64,000 nt of DNA from Agarophyton chilense (lineage: Eukaryota > Rhodophyta > Florideophyceae > Gracilariales > Gracilariaceae), in the NCBI GenBank assembly GCA_030374765.1, contig JARGXX010000115.1:682001-746000 (forward strand), read 5' to 3'. Positions 45,374 through 54,733 of this stretch are shown here, piece after piece. The first letter of the stretch is position 1. Every line of letters begins with the position of its first letter. A program made the position numbers and the translations under genes. The notes below the pieces were generated by a model. That model made no database searches, had not been told where the DNA came from, and saw only the letters and a program-made list of their open reading frames with translations.

Positions 45374-46236
45374 TGAAGAGCAACGTCCTCCAGGGAGGTT
45401 TCTGGGGACTTAAGTTTTTTCCGGAGCCTCCGGCGTGCAACCTCGTTATGAGTAGGAGTAATCCGTTTTCACGGCGATGGCCGGAACGCCGGTGATGCAC
45501 CGGCGGGACCGGGTGCCATACACGTGGCCGCAGCGCCCGCGCGACACGTGGCCGCCAGACTGGCCCCTTTGTAGACGGACATTTAGCTATTTAGGATAGA
45601 CTTTATTTATTCTATTCTACGGTGACTACAGTACTTAGGCCGCCGGCCTCGCGGCCGCCGGTCCAGTAAAGTCTCCCCAACAAGGGTGATCTTGGTCTTC
45701 CAGATCTTGGCTCTCGGTCGAACCGCCTGCGCGGATATACAACTCCTCACGGAGGGATTTCCCGTGGTGCACGGCTTCCCAACTTCCTTGGACGTTCAAG
45801 CAGCCTTCGTGTGTTGGGTATCTATTCCCACTTTCGTGGTTTCGCCCGTGTATACGGTTTGCTACACCCTGCAGTGCCGGCTATTCCCGAGTCCCCTCTT
45901 GCGACTCGTGGTCAACCTCGCCCTCTTGCCTCCGTTCCCATTTTCCTTCCCTTTTCCTCCCCTTCATTGGGCAACTCTCGCTCTTGCGGCTCGCACTGAC
46001 ATCTGTCGTGCTCGCCACTCTCGTGGGTTTTGCCTCCTCAGAGGATACGCAAGCACCGCTTCGGCGGATATTCTCGGCTTCTTTCAGCCTCCCTGCGCCC
46101 GTCGCGACGGTTCGGCTCCCGCTTACACCCGGCATTGCGCGCCGATCCCTAGGAGGGCTCTACCGCGCCGGTTACCTCGTGAGAGGAAGATCCGGACGTC
46201 TTCGTAGGTTTTCCCCCTAGGGGGCATTGTCCTACA
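45374..46236 (+). repeat. 5' LTR of element B
   Basis: 863 bp, TGAAGAGCAACGTCC to GCATTGTCCTACA. A 173-codon frame inside it (45686-46207) is present in both LTRs and is not treated as a gene. Confidence 0.9.
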
Positions 46237-46239
46237 AAT

Positions 46240-46257
46240 TGGTCTCCCGACTTAGAA
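46240..46257 (+). other. Primer-binding site of element B
   Basis: TGGTCTCCCGACTTAGAA, identical over 18 bases to the site in element A. Confidence 0.7.
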
Positions 46258-46359
46258 GTCAAGACCGCTTGTGTCCTCTCTGAGGTTGTTTTCCGTTTAA
46301 CGGGTTTTCTCCGGTCTCACCGGTTTGCTTTCTATTCTTCCGTCGAGACGGTGTGGCCA

Positions 46360-48471
46360 ATGCCAAGGAAACCGCCTAGCATGGAGCGTCCTGCAACACG
46401 CAGCCGTTCCCGCCAAAGCGGTGATGCCAGGGGCACTGATGTTCCACACGGCCTGGCTCCAACACCGGCTTCCCGGGAGGTACCGCTCACCGGCACTGAA
46501 GGCCCGCAGCCCGATTCCGGGTTAACGACCGTCGCAACGCTGGTTTCTCCGCCTCCGCGGTTGGTCGACCAAGCGCGGATTGTACGATTGGAAGAGCAGC
46601 TCCGCTCCCTGCGAGCGGCTCACAATACCCTCTCGAGGGAGTTCACCTCTTTACGAGGAAGCCTCGCTAACCCCCCTCCAAGTGAGTTAGCCGAAGATAT
46701 CCGCGTATTGCGGTCGGACGTCAATACACTACTCGAGTGTTTTGGCGCTCCGTCTTCCTTCGCAGAAGGTATGGAGAATCGCTTCGAGCGTCTCCTAAGC
46801 CGACTTGAGTCGGTCGAGAGGACGTTAACCTCGCCCGCGAACGCGGCTAGACCGGTTTTCTCTCATCGAGAGACCCAGCCGCGGAACCGGAAGAACCGGA
46901 AGAACCGGGATTCTAACCGTAAGCACGGACACCCGTCCGACTCATCATCTGAGTCGGACGGTAACCCGAGTGACTCGGAGAGTTCCGATTCGTCGGTGAG
47001 CGATGACCCATAGGATCGTTATGAGCGCTCTTCCCGCTCAAAGCGGTCCTCTGCCACCTACGGGGCCATCCGGTCGCGCCCCAAGGGTCGGCGACATCCG
47101 GGCCTCAAACCCTTGAAGCCCACAAACCCTCTGTACAGGTCACTCCTGTCCTACCGGTATTACCGGCTAGAAGATTCCTCTTTAGGTCGGACACCGCGTG
47201 ACACGGGTAAGGTGAAAGACTGCATCAAGTGGATGCAGCTTTCACTCCGTAACCAGTCGTTTACTGGGGATGATCCAATTCTGGTCTTGGATTTCCTACA
47301 CCGCTTTGTAGCGGAAGCCGATATACTCGGAATGAACGAAGGACAAGCCTACGTGGCGCTACCCTACTTTCTACGGGGTGTCGCTGAAGATCAGTTTTTG
47401 TCGGTCCGGGGCTCGTCGCGAGCCTCTGAAGGAGGTGTGACCTGCTGGCCCGAGGCCGTGCAGTACCTCCTGCGTTCCTACGCAACCAACTCCGCGATAC
47501 AAGCGGCAATACTCGCTTTGCGAGACACTCGACAACGCTCCGGCGAGCTCGAGACCGATTACTCGGTACGCCTGAATAAGGCTTTCCACCGTTGCGGTAA
47601 TGTATACCCCACTGGGGAACGCTGTACGATGTTCATTGATGGATTGGATCCAGCCATCAAGACTCTTGTCGCCCGTTACAGGGAACAAGAGCCGGAGGTG
47701 ACCTACCTTGAACTCGTACAGTTTGCCCGTGCAGAGGGAGATGCACTACGTGCACGCAATCCGGGAACCCGGTCGAAGGCCGCTAAGGCATTTCTGCTTG
47801 AGTCGGACTCTTCTTCACCGTCATTTGCGACGGATGGCATCCCCAAACAGGGTTATGACAATATGAATGTCATCCATCACGATGGTTTATCTATTCCGAC
47901 AACGGAATTACCGTCTACGACGGATGGCTCGGTTGACTCAACCGCAAGGGACACGGAGAACGGGCAGGTCGTTTATCTTAATGACAGCCGCAATCCGGCC
48001 CCCCGTATGCCGTACTCGAACGGAATGACACGAAGTCAGCGCCCTGGATGGGTTGGAAACCGGGAACCCGGAAGATACACCGATGCTCGGAATGCCGTAC
48101 CGCGAAACGCGGGAGTGACGTTGGTGTGCCACTTGTGCTACGAGCGCGAGCACACCTCCCCGCAATGCCTTTTATCGCTACGCGATATGGCGCGAGTGGT
48201 GGATAATTACGAAGCCCTCTCCCCGCAGGAGAAGGGCTCCGTGCCACTCACGTCATATCTCCGCGCGAAGACGGACTTCCCCAACGCATTGGCTCACACT
48301 CCGAATTCTCGGTACAAACCGGCTCAGCCGGCACGCGCCACACCAGCGCCACACCACGCTGGTGGATCTCAACCCGCTCCTGCTGTAGCTACCGTGCAAC
48401 GGAATCATGCACTCGTTTCCGAGGAAGTCGGGCCTTCGCCCGACCAGGACCCTGTACAGGGAAAAGAATAG
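46360..48471 (+). CDS. Element B gag, open except for one UAG
   Basis: One frame from MPRKPPSMERPATRSR (46360) to TAG 48469, with a single internal TAG at 47011. Before it lies a coiled-coil segment (LEEQLRSLRAAHNTLSREFT) and a Ser/Asp tail. After it comes the capsid: TNPLYRSLLSYRYYRL, VLDFLHRFVAEADIL, WPEAVQYLLRSYAT and FIDGLDPAIKTLVARYRE. One knuckle follows (CHLCYEREHTSPQC). The parts after the TAG lack a good ATG for about 40 codons. Either the stop is read through, or it is a recent lesion. It aligns with gag of element A throughout. The last codons carry a -1 slippery heptamer. Confidence 0.85.
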
Positions 48472-48493
48472 AGGGAGTCTCCCCTTCGGGAGA
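48459..48493 (+). promoter_or_regulatory. Predicted -1 ribosomal frameshift site at the gag/pol junction of B
   Basis: G-GGA-AAA at 48459-48465 is a canonical X-XXY-YYZ heptamer in exact register with the gag codons GGA AAA GAA TAG. A -1 slip enters the frame of the following ORF, which has no stop from 48462 to its end at 51170. A stem-loop (TCTCCC, loop CTTC, GGGAGA) lies at 48478-48493, twelve bases downstream. In element A the related position has AGGGAG followed by a CCCCTAGGGG palindrome, and pol is also in the -1 frame. Confidence 0.55.
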
Positions 48494-48506
48494 GGCGTCC
48501 TCAGAG

Positions 48507-51170
48507 TTGAGGCTGATGACGCCCGAGGCGTCCCCGCCTCTCTCCCCGGTCAAAATCCTCTCAAGGAAACAGGCCGTCTCAGACGTGGACTCTGAACACT
48601 TTGGTGTTTTACGTCGACCATGGAAACGGGTACATCACAACCGGTTCCCGGAAAGAGTCAGGGTCATGGCGAAGCGAAACATTAAAGTTTACGCTGACCT
48701 AGGCCTTACTACCGAGTTCATGCTGCGTTTTCTCACTGTGTTGGATAGGGGTACAGAACCGAACTTCGTCGTGGAATCTATCCTACCACCTGCTTTGCAG
48801 TCGCAAATCCGCCGTGGCGTAGCATTAGACGCCGCTGACGCTGGTAACAACCCGTTAGAAACGGTTAGAGTGATCGATTTGGTGGTACGCTTAGGACCCT
48901 GCGTCGTGAAGCTGCACTTGATTGTCTGTCGGTCACTCCCCGCCCCTCTCATCTTGGGTTGTGATTTTTGCGACCGTTTCGTCGAAGCGATTGTACCCCG
49001 CTTAAAGCGTGTGGAATTGGACGATGGATCCTCTGTTACCATCGTCCGCCGTCCGCCGAAGCGTGCATCGAAGAAGCATGTTCCTCTTCCTGCTGCACAG
49101 GAGTTCCCCGCCGCTTTTCGCGAGTCTACAAAGCTTCGTGTCGACGAGTCGATTTGCATTCCGCCAAAGTCCCACTCTTGGGAGCGTGTCAGTTCTCGTC
49201 AGCACGGTACTCGAATCGTTCGACGGATACCATCACTGTCGAACAGGCATCAACTCGCTTTCGCGGATGGAATGGTTCACATTGAGCCCGACAAGTCGTT
49301 TTGTGTATGTATTTCCAACTTTGGAGAGAAACACCAGTATCTGGTTAGGAACCAAGTCATTGGAAGAGTTGCTCCTCACCCCATGTCTATCTTTACCCTT
49401 CAAGGGGATCGTACCGGTTCAACCGGAATGGGTCACTCTGAAGAGGGGGATAATCTCGTCGGAGGTCCCCAGTCTACGCTGAACTTATCCACACTGCCGT
49501 GTGTGTCGCCACCAGCAGTACTGGTTAAGTTATCCAATGGTTCTTGGATTGTTGTCATCGACTACCGTCGGTTCTGCACGACTGACGTCGGAACGATACC
49601 ACCTGAGTTGGTGAATTTCAAAGCCCAGCCATTGCTGGATGGGCTACCGAATTGTTCGGATCATGAGAGTTGCTGGAACTCGTGGCTTTCAGTAATGCCT
49701 TCCGCTGTTCAGCGTTCGATGGCCTGCATACGCCCAAAGCGCAGAGGAGGGCCATTTAACAGAACTCTGGATGCTTCAGCCCCTCGCAACGAGGATGGTT
49801 CTCAGAATCCCTCGCATATTGCGGAAGTTCCCGTTTCTACGGTAGGGCTAATCTATCCCATCCAGATGGTTGCTTTACCCGCCAATAAGCGATTCCCGCT
49901 CTACAACCCACCCGTGGGACTCTCTGATATACCGATTCGATCGGACGCTGGCCTGAATGGCCTTTCTTCTCTCACGCCACTGCGTGGTGTCTATCCCCGC
50001 CAGTTGGGCGTTTCTACCACTCTCTATGCCGCTCCGTCTAAGGAGGGGGAGGGGACCCGCTCAATCGCGGAAGCATCGCCGTCGCAACGGAAGTTTAACC
50101 GGACACCCCGGGCAAGGCCCCCGAGCGGGCAACCGGCATCGTCGCCGGACGCCAATCCGCTCCCGCGGGACGTGGCGGTCAACCCGATCGCCACGCAACC
50201 CCGCAAGGGGAACCAAGGCGCTCGAAGACCCGAAGCCGGGAAGCGAGACCCTACGGACGCTCCGCATCGCATGGAAGCAACTGAGGGCTCCCCGCACATT
50301 CGCGGTCACACACCGAGCGTTTCGGTCGATACCGGTACTCCGGCAGGCGCTGCGCAAGCAGGTCTAGCGAGCCACTCCGTTGAGAACGGTACGAACCCCA
50401 TGGGGGAAAAGGGACGCGACGACAAGTCGAAAACCGCCTCCCTTGCCGAACAATCGGAGCCAACCGTCCGCGACGGTCCGACCACCCGTCCTCAAGGTCA
50501 CGTGACCCGGGCAGGAGATCGGACCAATGGGCACCCGGCATCCCGGTCATTGGCTGACAGCCACCCCGCGGAGGCGAATCGCCGGGACGGTGAACCACTC
50601 ACCGCCCACGGCGCACCGCACAGCGGAAACTGCCCACCAATGGGAACGCCGCATGCCGCAAATCAGGCGGAGGCCTGCGGCGAACCGTCACCAAGACGGA
50701 AGGACCCCCGCAAACTCGCGGTAAGAGTGGACTTCAGGGGAGCCCCTACCGCCCAGCGGAAACACAACCCGGCCGCGCCGGGAACTTCCGCGAAGCGGTA
50801 CGGCAGCCCCAGCAACCCGGCGACAACCGCAGAGCGGAATGACAAACCGGGTGACCCGGAACAGGCGACGACGAGCCCAGCACCACGTGGCGCTGAGGCT
50901 CGGGTCACCACCACCCGGCAAGGCCGGCAAGTTTACGTGCAGGAGTACGTCCTCGACCGAATCGTCGGACATAGCTGCGATGAGCACGGGGTGCTCCAGT
51001 ACCGGACCCGCTGGTACGGATACGGGCCGGAGTGGGACACCCCGGAGCCCATCGAGCACCTCCCGCGCTCCGCAGTAATGCGATACCACCGCCTTGCGGG
51101 GACCGCACTCCCAGCCACGCTGGTAAACGCCCAAGAGGGATATACCGTGAACACGGAATGGAATGGCTGA
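48507..51170 (+). CDS. Element B truncated pol: protease-like domain fused to chromodomain (887 codons)
   Basis: An uninterrupted frame, open upstream to the gag frameshift site; the homologue of the start in A is MAKRNIKVYADLG (48666). It holds the protease-like core (LTVLDRGTEPNFV, LPAPLILGCDFC), the following beta region, and a short RT start (SPPAVLVKLSNGSWIVVIDY). The RT catalytic core, RNase H and integrase are absent. About 450 residues of Pro/Arg/Gly/Thr-rich, disordered-looking sequence follow. The frame closes with an intact chromodomain (YVQEYVLDRIVGHS, LQYRTRWYGYGPEWDTPEPI, EHLPRSAVMRYHR). D-R-G replaces D-T/S-G as in A. A long deletion that kept the frame, in a recent element, suggests the product is still useful in trans. 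Confidence 0.8.
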   Translation: MRLMTPEASPPLSPVKILSRKQAVSDVDSEHFGVLRRPWKRVHHNRFPERVRVMAKRNIKVYADLGLTTEFMLRFLTVLDRGTEPNFVVESILPPALQSQIRRGVALDAADAGNNPLETVRVIDLVVRLGPCVVKLHLIVCRSLPAPLILGCDFCDRFVEAIVPRLKRVELDDGSSVTIVRRPPKRASKKHVPLPAAQEFPAAFRESTKLRVDESICIPPKSHSWERVSSRQHGTRIVRRIPSLSNRHQLAFADGMVHIEPDKSFCVCISNFGEKHQYLVRNQVIGRVAPHPMSIFTLQGDRTGSTGMGHSEEGDNLVGGPQSTLNLSTLPCVSPPAVLVKLSNGSWIVVIDYRRFCTTDVGTIPPELVNFKAQPLLDGLPNCSDHESCWNSWLSVMPSAVQRSMACIRPKRRGGPFNRTLDASAPRNEDGSQNPSHIAEVPVSTVGLIYPIQMVALPANKRFPLYNPPVGLSDIPIRSDAGLNGLSSLTPLRGVYPRQLGVSTTLYAAPSKEGEGTRSIAEASPSQRKFNRTPRARPPSGQPASSPDANPLPRDVAVNPIATQPRKGNQGARRPEAGKRDPTDAPHRMEATEGSPHIRGHTPSVSVDTGTPAGAAQAGLASHSVENGTNPMGEKGRDDKSKTASLAEQSEPTVRDGPTTRPQGHVTRAGDRTNGHPASRSLADSHPAEANRRDGEPLTAHGAPHSGNCPPMGTPHAANQAEACGEPSPRRKDPRKLAVRVDFRGAPTAQRKHNPAAPGTSAKRYGSPSNPATTAERNDKPGDPEQATTSPAPRGAEARVTTTRQGRQVYVQEYVLDRIVGHSCDEHGVLQYRTRWYGYGPEWDTPEPIEHLPRSAVMRYHRLAGTALPATLVNAQEGYTVNTEWNG

Positions 51171-51476
51171 TGGCGCCACGCGCCATCTCCGGCCATGCCC
51201 CAACGCGGGGAAGGAAGCAACCGCTCACGCTATCCCAACGTCGTTGGTGGTTGTGCCAGTTACCTGGTCCTCGCGCGAAGCGCCCACCGTTAAACACGGA
51301 ACTCCCAGCTAGGCTGGTTCCCTGCAACGCCGGAACCCCGGTAGAAGGCCGTTACCCCGGAAAGAAAGAAGCGGACTTGGGAAAGGGCGTCGGAAAGTCG
51401 ACCCTCTTCTTTTTATTTCTCACTACTGGCGAGGGCGCCCTAGTGGCGCCGCCCTACATTCTACCGGAAGCTCCGG

Positions 51477-53251
51477 TCATTCCTCCGCACGAGGTGGACC
51501 CCCGCCCAGGCGGTTGTCTAAGGCATTCCGCATGGCGGCCACATCACCCGAGATCTCGGAAGGGCGAAGCCGCACCTCCCGAAGGAAGCACGCGATGACC
51601 TCGCCCCGCTCCGCGCCAGCGGCGGTTGCCGGCGGGACCGCCACCGATGGAGTCGGATAGGAATCCGTTCGCACGGCATCAGCAGCCCCGGATGGAGCCG
51701 CACCACCGTATTCAACGGACTCCTCACCGGCTTCGCCGGACTCGTCACCCTCCATCGGAGCGTAACCCGGATCCTCCGGTTCGTTGTCGACCATCGGGTC
51801 ACCATCCGCATAGTCGCGGTAATAGTCGCTCGAGTCGACATACCCTCGCGGGTGGTCGGCCGGGACTTCACGCGGCGCATGCCGGTTGGCTTCCGCTTCC
51901 TCGCGGCAGATCTAGTGGTAATCCCAGGGGTCGAAGTAGATGAAGTCCCCCGCTAGCGCCGTATTCCTCCCGAATCCGGGGCCAGACCCGCGACGCGGTT
52001 GAATGCGTTGGGAGTTCTCCAGCGGGACCTCATCCCACTGGACCCCCTCCACAAAGTCGAGGAGGCCCAGCATCTCTTCTTCGTTCGCCTCGCCCCCGAG
52101 GGAGATGCGCATGTCCAAACGGCGGATCGCAGCCCGCACACGCGGTCGCACGTACCACAATCGGTATTGGTCGTACGCCTCAGCGAGGATAAAAGCCGCA
52201 GTGCGGACGGCCCATTCGCTTACCACGACGGACCACCACCCCGACTGGGGATCGTTCGAGAACGACGACCCTACATAGGTGAAGACTGGGGGCAGCTCAA
52301 TGAAGCAACCCCAGCACGCCTCCAAGGAGGACCACCAGTCTGGGAGACTGACGTACCGACCACGTCGGTGAGCAGGCGCGATGCGCTCAATCTCCGTGTT
52401 CTGGTACGGTACGAAATACCCGGTCCGGGCCCGCCAACGCCGCCCATCGCGGATGAGTTCTGAAGGAAGTTCGAGCGCGACTGCCGCGGTTGGTAGCGGA
52501 ACTCTGCCCGAAGAATCGGTCGTGCCCAGCAAAGGGCTTCTTGCCGAGCGATCGGTGTGCCCCTCCAAGCGAGGGTTTCCAATCCGTTAAGACGGTCACA
52601 GTACGACATTTCCCCGCGAGTGCGGTAAAAGTGGACGTCGAATTCGACCTTTCGCGGTATCGGGAACTCGAAAGGCGCCCGATGGTGCCTGAGATAAGCA
52701 ATCCGCACAAGCGCGGCCTGAGCCTCCGCAGAGGATTCACCGCGTCGGCGGAGTATGTGGTGTACCGGGATGGCGATGCGATTACGCCAATCCCAGGACA
52801 TGGTCACCACGCCGGGCAGGTCGCCCGGGAGCATCTCCGAATTATCGGTGTAGGATTGGATCAAATCCTCGTCGCGGACAGCCAATGGGTGAAACCAAGG
52901 CGCATACCGCAACATCGCAGAGCCATGCCGAGTTCTCGTATTTGCACCCACAAGGGCGTCGTAGGTCGGCCACTGCGGTGGGTCCACCTGTCCGCGAAAG
53001 CGGGCGCCAATACGGCTGTCTTCGTACGCGAGGTTGGTAACATCCCCAGGGTGGGGCGCGGACCGGAAGCCGGTGGAACCGCCAAGGGCGGGAGTCGCGG
53101 AGGTGTTATGGCGGTCGGGGTTGGACATGGTGCGTGTTGGTGTGCTGTGGTTGGAATCGGATGCGAAGAGCTGGCGTGGGATCCTTGGTGAAGGTGTGTT
53201 GGTTTCCGGAGACCCGGTGTCGGACGCGCTCTTATCATGACGAGCTGCCAT
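51477..53251 (-). pseudogene. Element B antisense gene (conserved in element A), unknown function
   Basis: On the minus strand from ATG 53251 (MAARHDKSASDTGSPETN) to 51477, about 591 codons. It is broken only by a frameshift near 52480 and a TAG at 51912-51914. N-terminal ~80 residues are Ser/Thr/Pro-rich. The central region aligns with element A's gene (LRAEF, GYFVPYQNTEIERI, IELPPVFTYVGSSFSNDP, WYVRPRVRAAIRRLDM, GDFIYFDPW). The tail is acidic (YAPMEGDESGEAGEESVEYG). The lesions differ in position from those in A. It converges on the truncated pol, 300 bases away, and starts just inside the 3' LTR. Its own promoter would have to lie in or near the LTR. No known fold was recognised. Confidence 0.75.
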
Positions 53252-53285
53252 GCCGACTTTCTCTTCGAGGTGTTCGCCCTGTCTT

Positions 53286-53296
53286 AAAGGGGGATA
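53286..53296 (+). other. Polypurine tract of element B
   Basis: AAAGGGGGATA immediately before the 3' LTR start TGAAGAG. Confidence 0.65.
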
Positions 53297-54159
53297 TGAA
53301 GAGCAACGTCCTCCAGGGAGGTTTTTGGGGACTTAAGTGTTTTCCGGAGCCTCCGGCGTGCAACCTCGTTATGAGTAGGAGTAATCCGTTTTCACGGCGA
53401 TGGCCGGAACGCCGGTAATGCACCGGCGGGACCGAGTGCCATACACGTGGCCGCAGCGCCCGCGCGACACGTGGCCGCCAGATTGGCCCCTTTGTAGACG
53501 GACATTTAGCTATTTAGGATAGACTTTATTTATTCTATTCTACGGTGACTACAGTACTTAGGCCGCCGGCCTCGCGGCCGCCGGTCCAGTAAAGTCTCCC
53601 CAACAAGGGTGATCTTGGTCTTCCAGATCTTGGCTCTCGGTCGAACCGCCTGCGCGGATATACAACTCCTCACGGAGGGATTTCCCGTGGTGCACGGCTT
53701 TCCAACTTCCTTGGACGTTCAAGCAGCCTTCGTGTGTTGGGTATCTATTCCCACTTTCGTGGTTTCGCCCGTGTATACGGTTTGCTACACCCGGCAGTGC
53801 CGGCTATTCCCGGGTCCCCTCTTGCGACTCGTGGTCAACCTCGCCCTCTTGCCTCCGTTCCCATTTTCCTTCCCTTTTCCTCCCCTTCATTGGGCAACTC
53901 TCGCTCTTGCGGCTCGCACTGACACCTGTCGTGCTCGCCACTCTCGTGGGTTTTGCCTCCTCAGAGGATACGCAAGCACCGCTTCGGCGGATATTCTCGG
54001 CTTCTTTCAGCCTCCCTGCGCCCGTCGCGACGGTTCGGCTCCGGCTTACACCCGGCATTGCGCGCCGATCCCTGGGAGGGCTCTACAGCGCCGGTTACCT
54101 CGTGAGAGGAAGATCCGGACGTCTTCGTAGGTTTTCCCCCTTTGGGGCATTGTCCTACA
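53297..54159 (+). repeat. 3' LTR of element B
   Basis: 863 bp, the same length as the 5' copy, followed by GATAT. Confidence 0.9.
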
Positions 54160-54164
54160 GATAT

Positions 54165-54733
54165 GAAACGACACACTGCGTAGGATGCCAGGAGGCAGGG
54201 TACATTGTTGGAACACATGGCATCACGAGTGGAGTGGCTTGCAACGGCGCATGTAGTGGCGATCCACGTGGCTGGGTTTACTACCCTTTGTAGATGTAAA
54301 TCCATTAGGGACCGTACCCATACAGTGGTTTGGATAAGTGGCTGACCACTGGGTATTATTCACGTATTATTTGGGCACTCACCCTGGTACACAGTATACA
54401 GTGTACCAGTGGTGAGCGCCGACTCCAAGTAAAGCAGACAACATGAGCATCATGACTATTCTGTTACTCGCTTAGGATTCCTTAACCGGAGATCCGGACG
54501 AGCTATAATAGATAGTCAGCCCCCAACCACTTCACGAGCCGTTTCGTACCTACCTCCCATCAACGTTTTACAGTTGCACTGTTCACCCTCGCTGGCGAGT
54601 AGTGGCCTTACACCCCACTTCCAGCTGGCTGGTGTTGTAGCTCTACCACCCCTTTTCCTTCGCCGCAAGCGACCGATCGGCAGCCCGAACGCTGTCGCAG
54701 GTGTCTGCCCTCTCCGTTAGACCGGATACTACA
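54165..54733 (+). repeat. 3' LTR of element A, right part
   Basis: The remaining 569 bases of the 666-bp LTR (97 + 569 = 666), ending GGATACTACA. It then abuts the kinase pseudogene, whose minus-strand frame closes with a stop formed by the LTR end (54729-54731). Confidence 0.9.

Larger units (their letters stand above)
45374..54159 (+). mobile_element. Non-autonomous chromodomain gypsy element B, nested in A
   Basis: 863-bp LTRs at both ends, bounded by TG and CA, with GATAT duplicated at 45369-45373 and 54160-54164. It shares with element A the primer site, gag, protease-like domain, chromodomain and minus-strand gene in the same order. The RT core, RNase H and integrase are missing. By eye the two LTRs differ at about 14 of 863 positions, so insertion is fairly recent and later than A. 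Its proteins are much less damaged than those of A. It would need enzymes from a relative to move. Confidence 0.9.
35246..54733 (+). mobile_element. Chromodomain Ty3/gypsy element A (with element B nested in its 3' LTR)
   Basis: LTRs of exactly 666 bp: 35246-35911, and 45277-45373 joined to 54165-54733. They begin TGTAGTATTC and end CTACA. Between them on the plus strand are a primer site, gag, protease, RT, RNase H, integrase and chromodomain. On the minus strand is an extra gene (43431-45108), then a polypurine tract. LTR divergence is about 5% by eye, and coding regions carry many stops, so it is dead. No target duplication was found (GCGAC left, CACCG right), which may reflect recombination between copies. 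Confidence 0.9.

Noticed and set aside
35185-45500. Similar minus-strand frames in both LTRs of A (TYEFQPRLR...THRIPRHSRIL)
   Set aside because: The similarity is simply LTR identity, and the frames run out into unrelated flanks.
45686-54130. 173-codon frame present in both LTRs of element B (45686-46207 and 53609-54130)
   Set aside because: Duplication follows from the LTRs being copies. The frame has no domain and is C/T-rich; not evidence for a gene.
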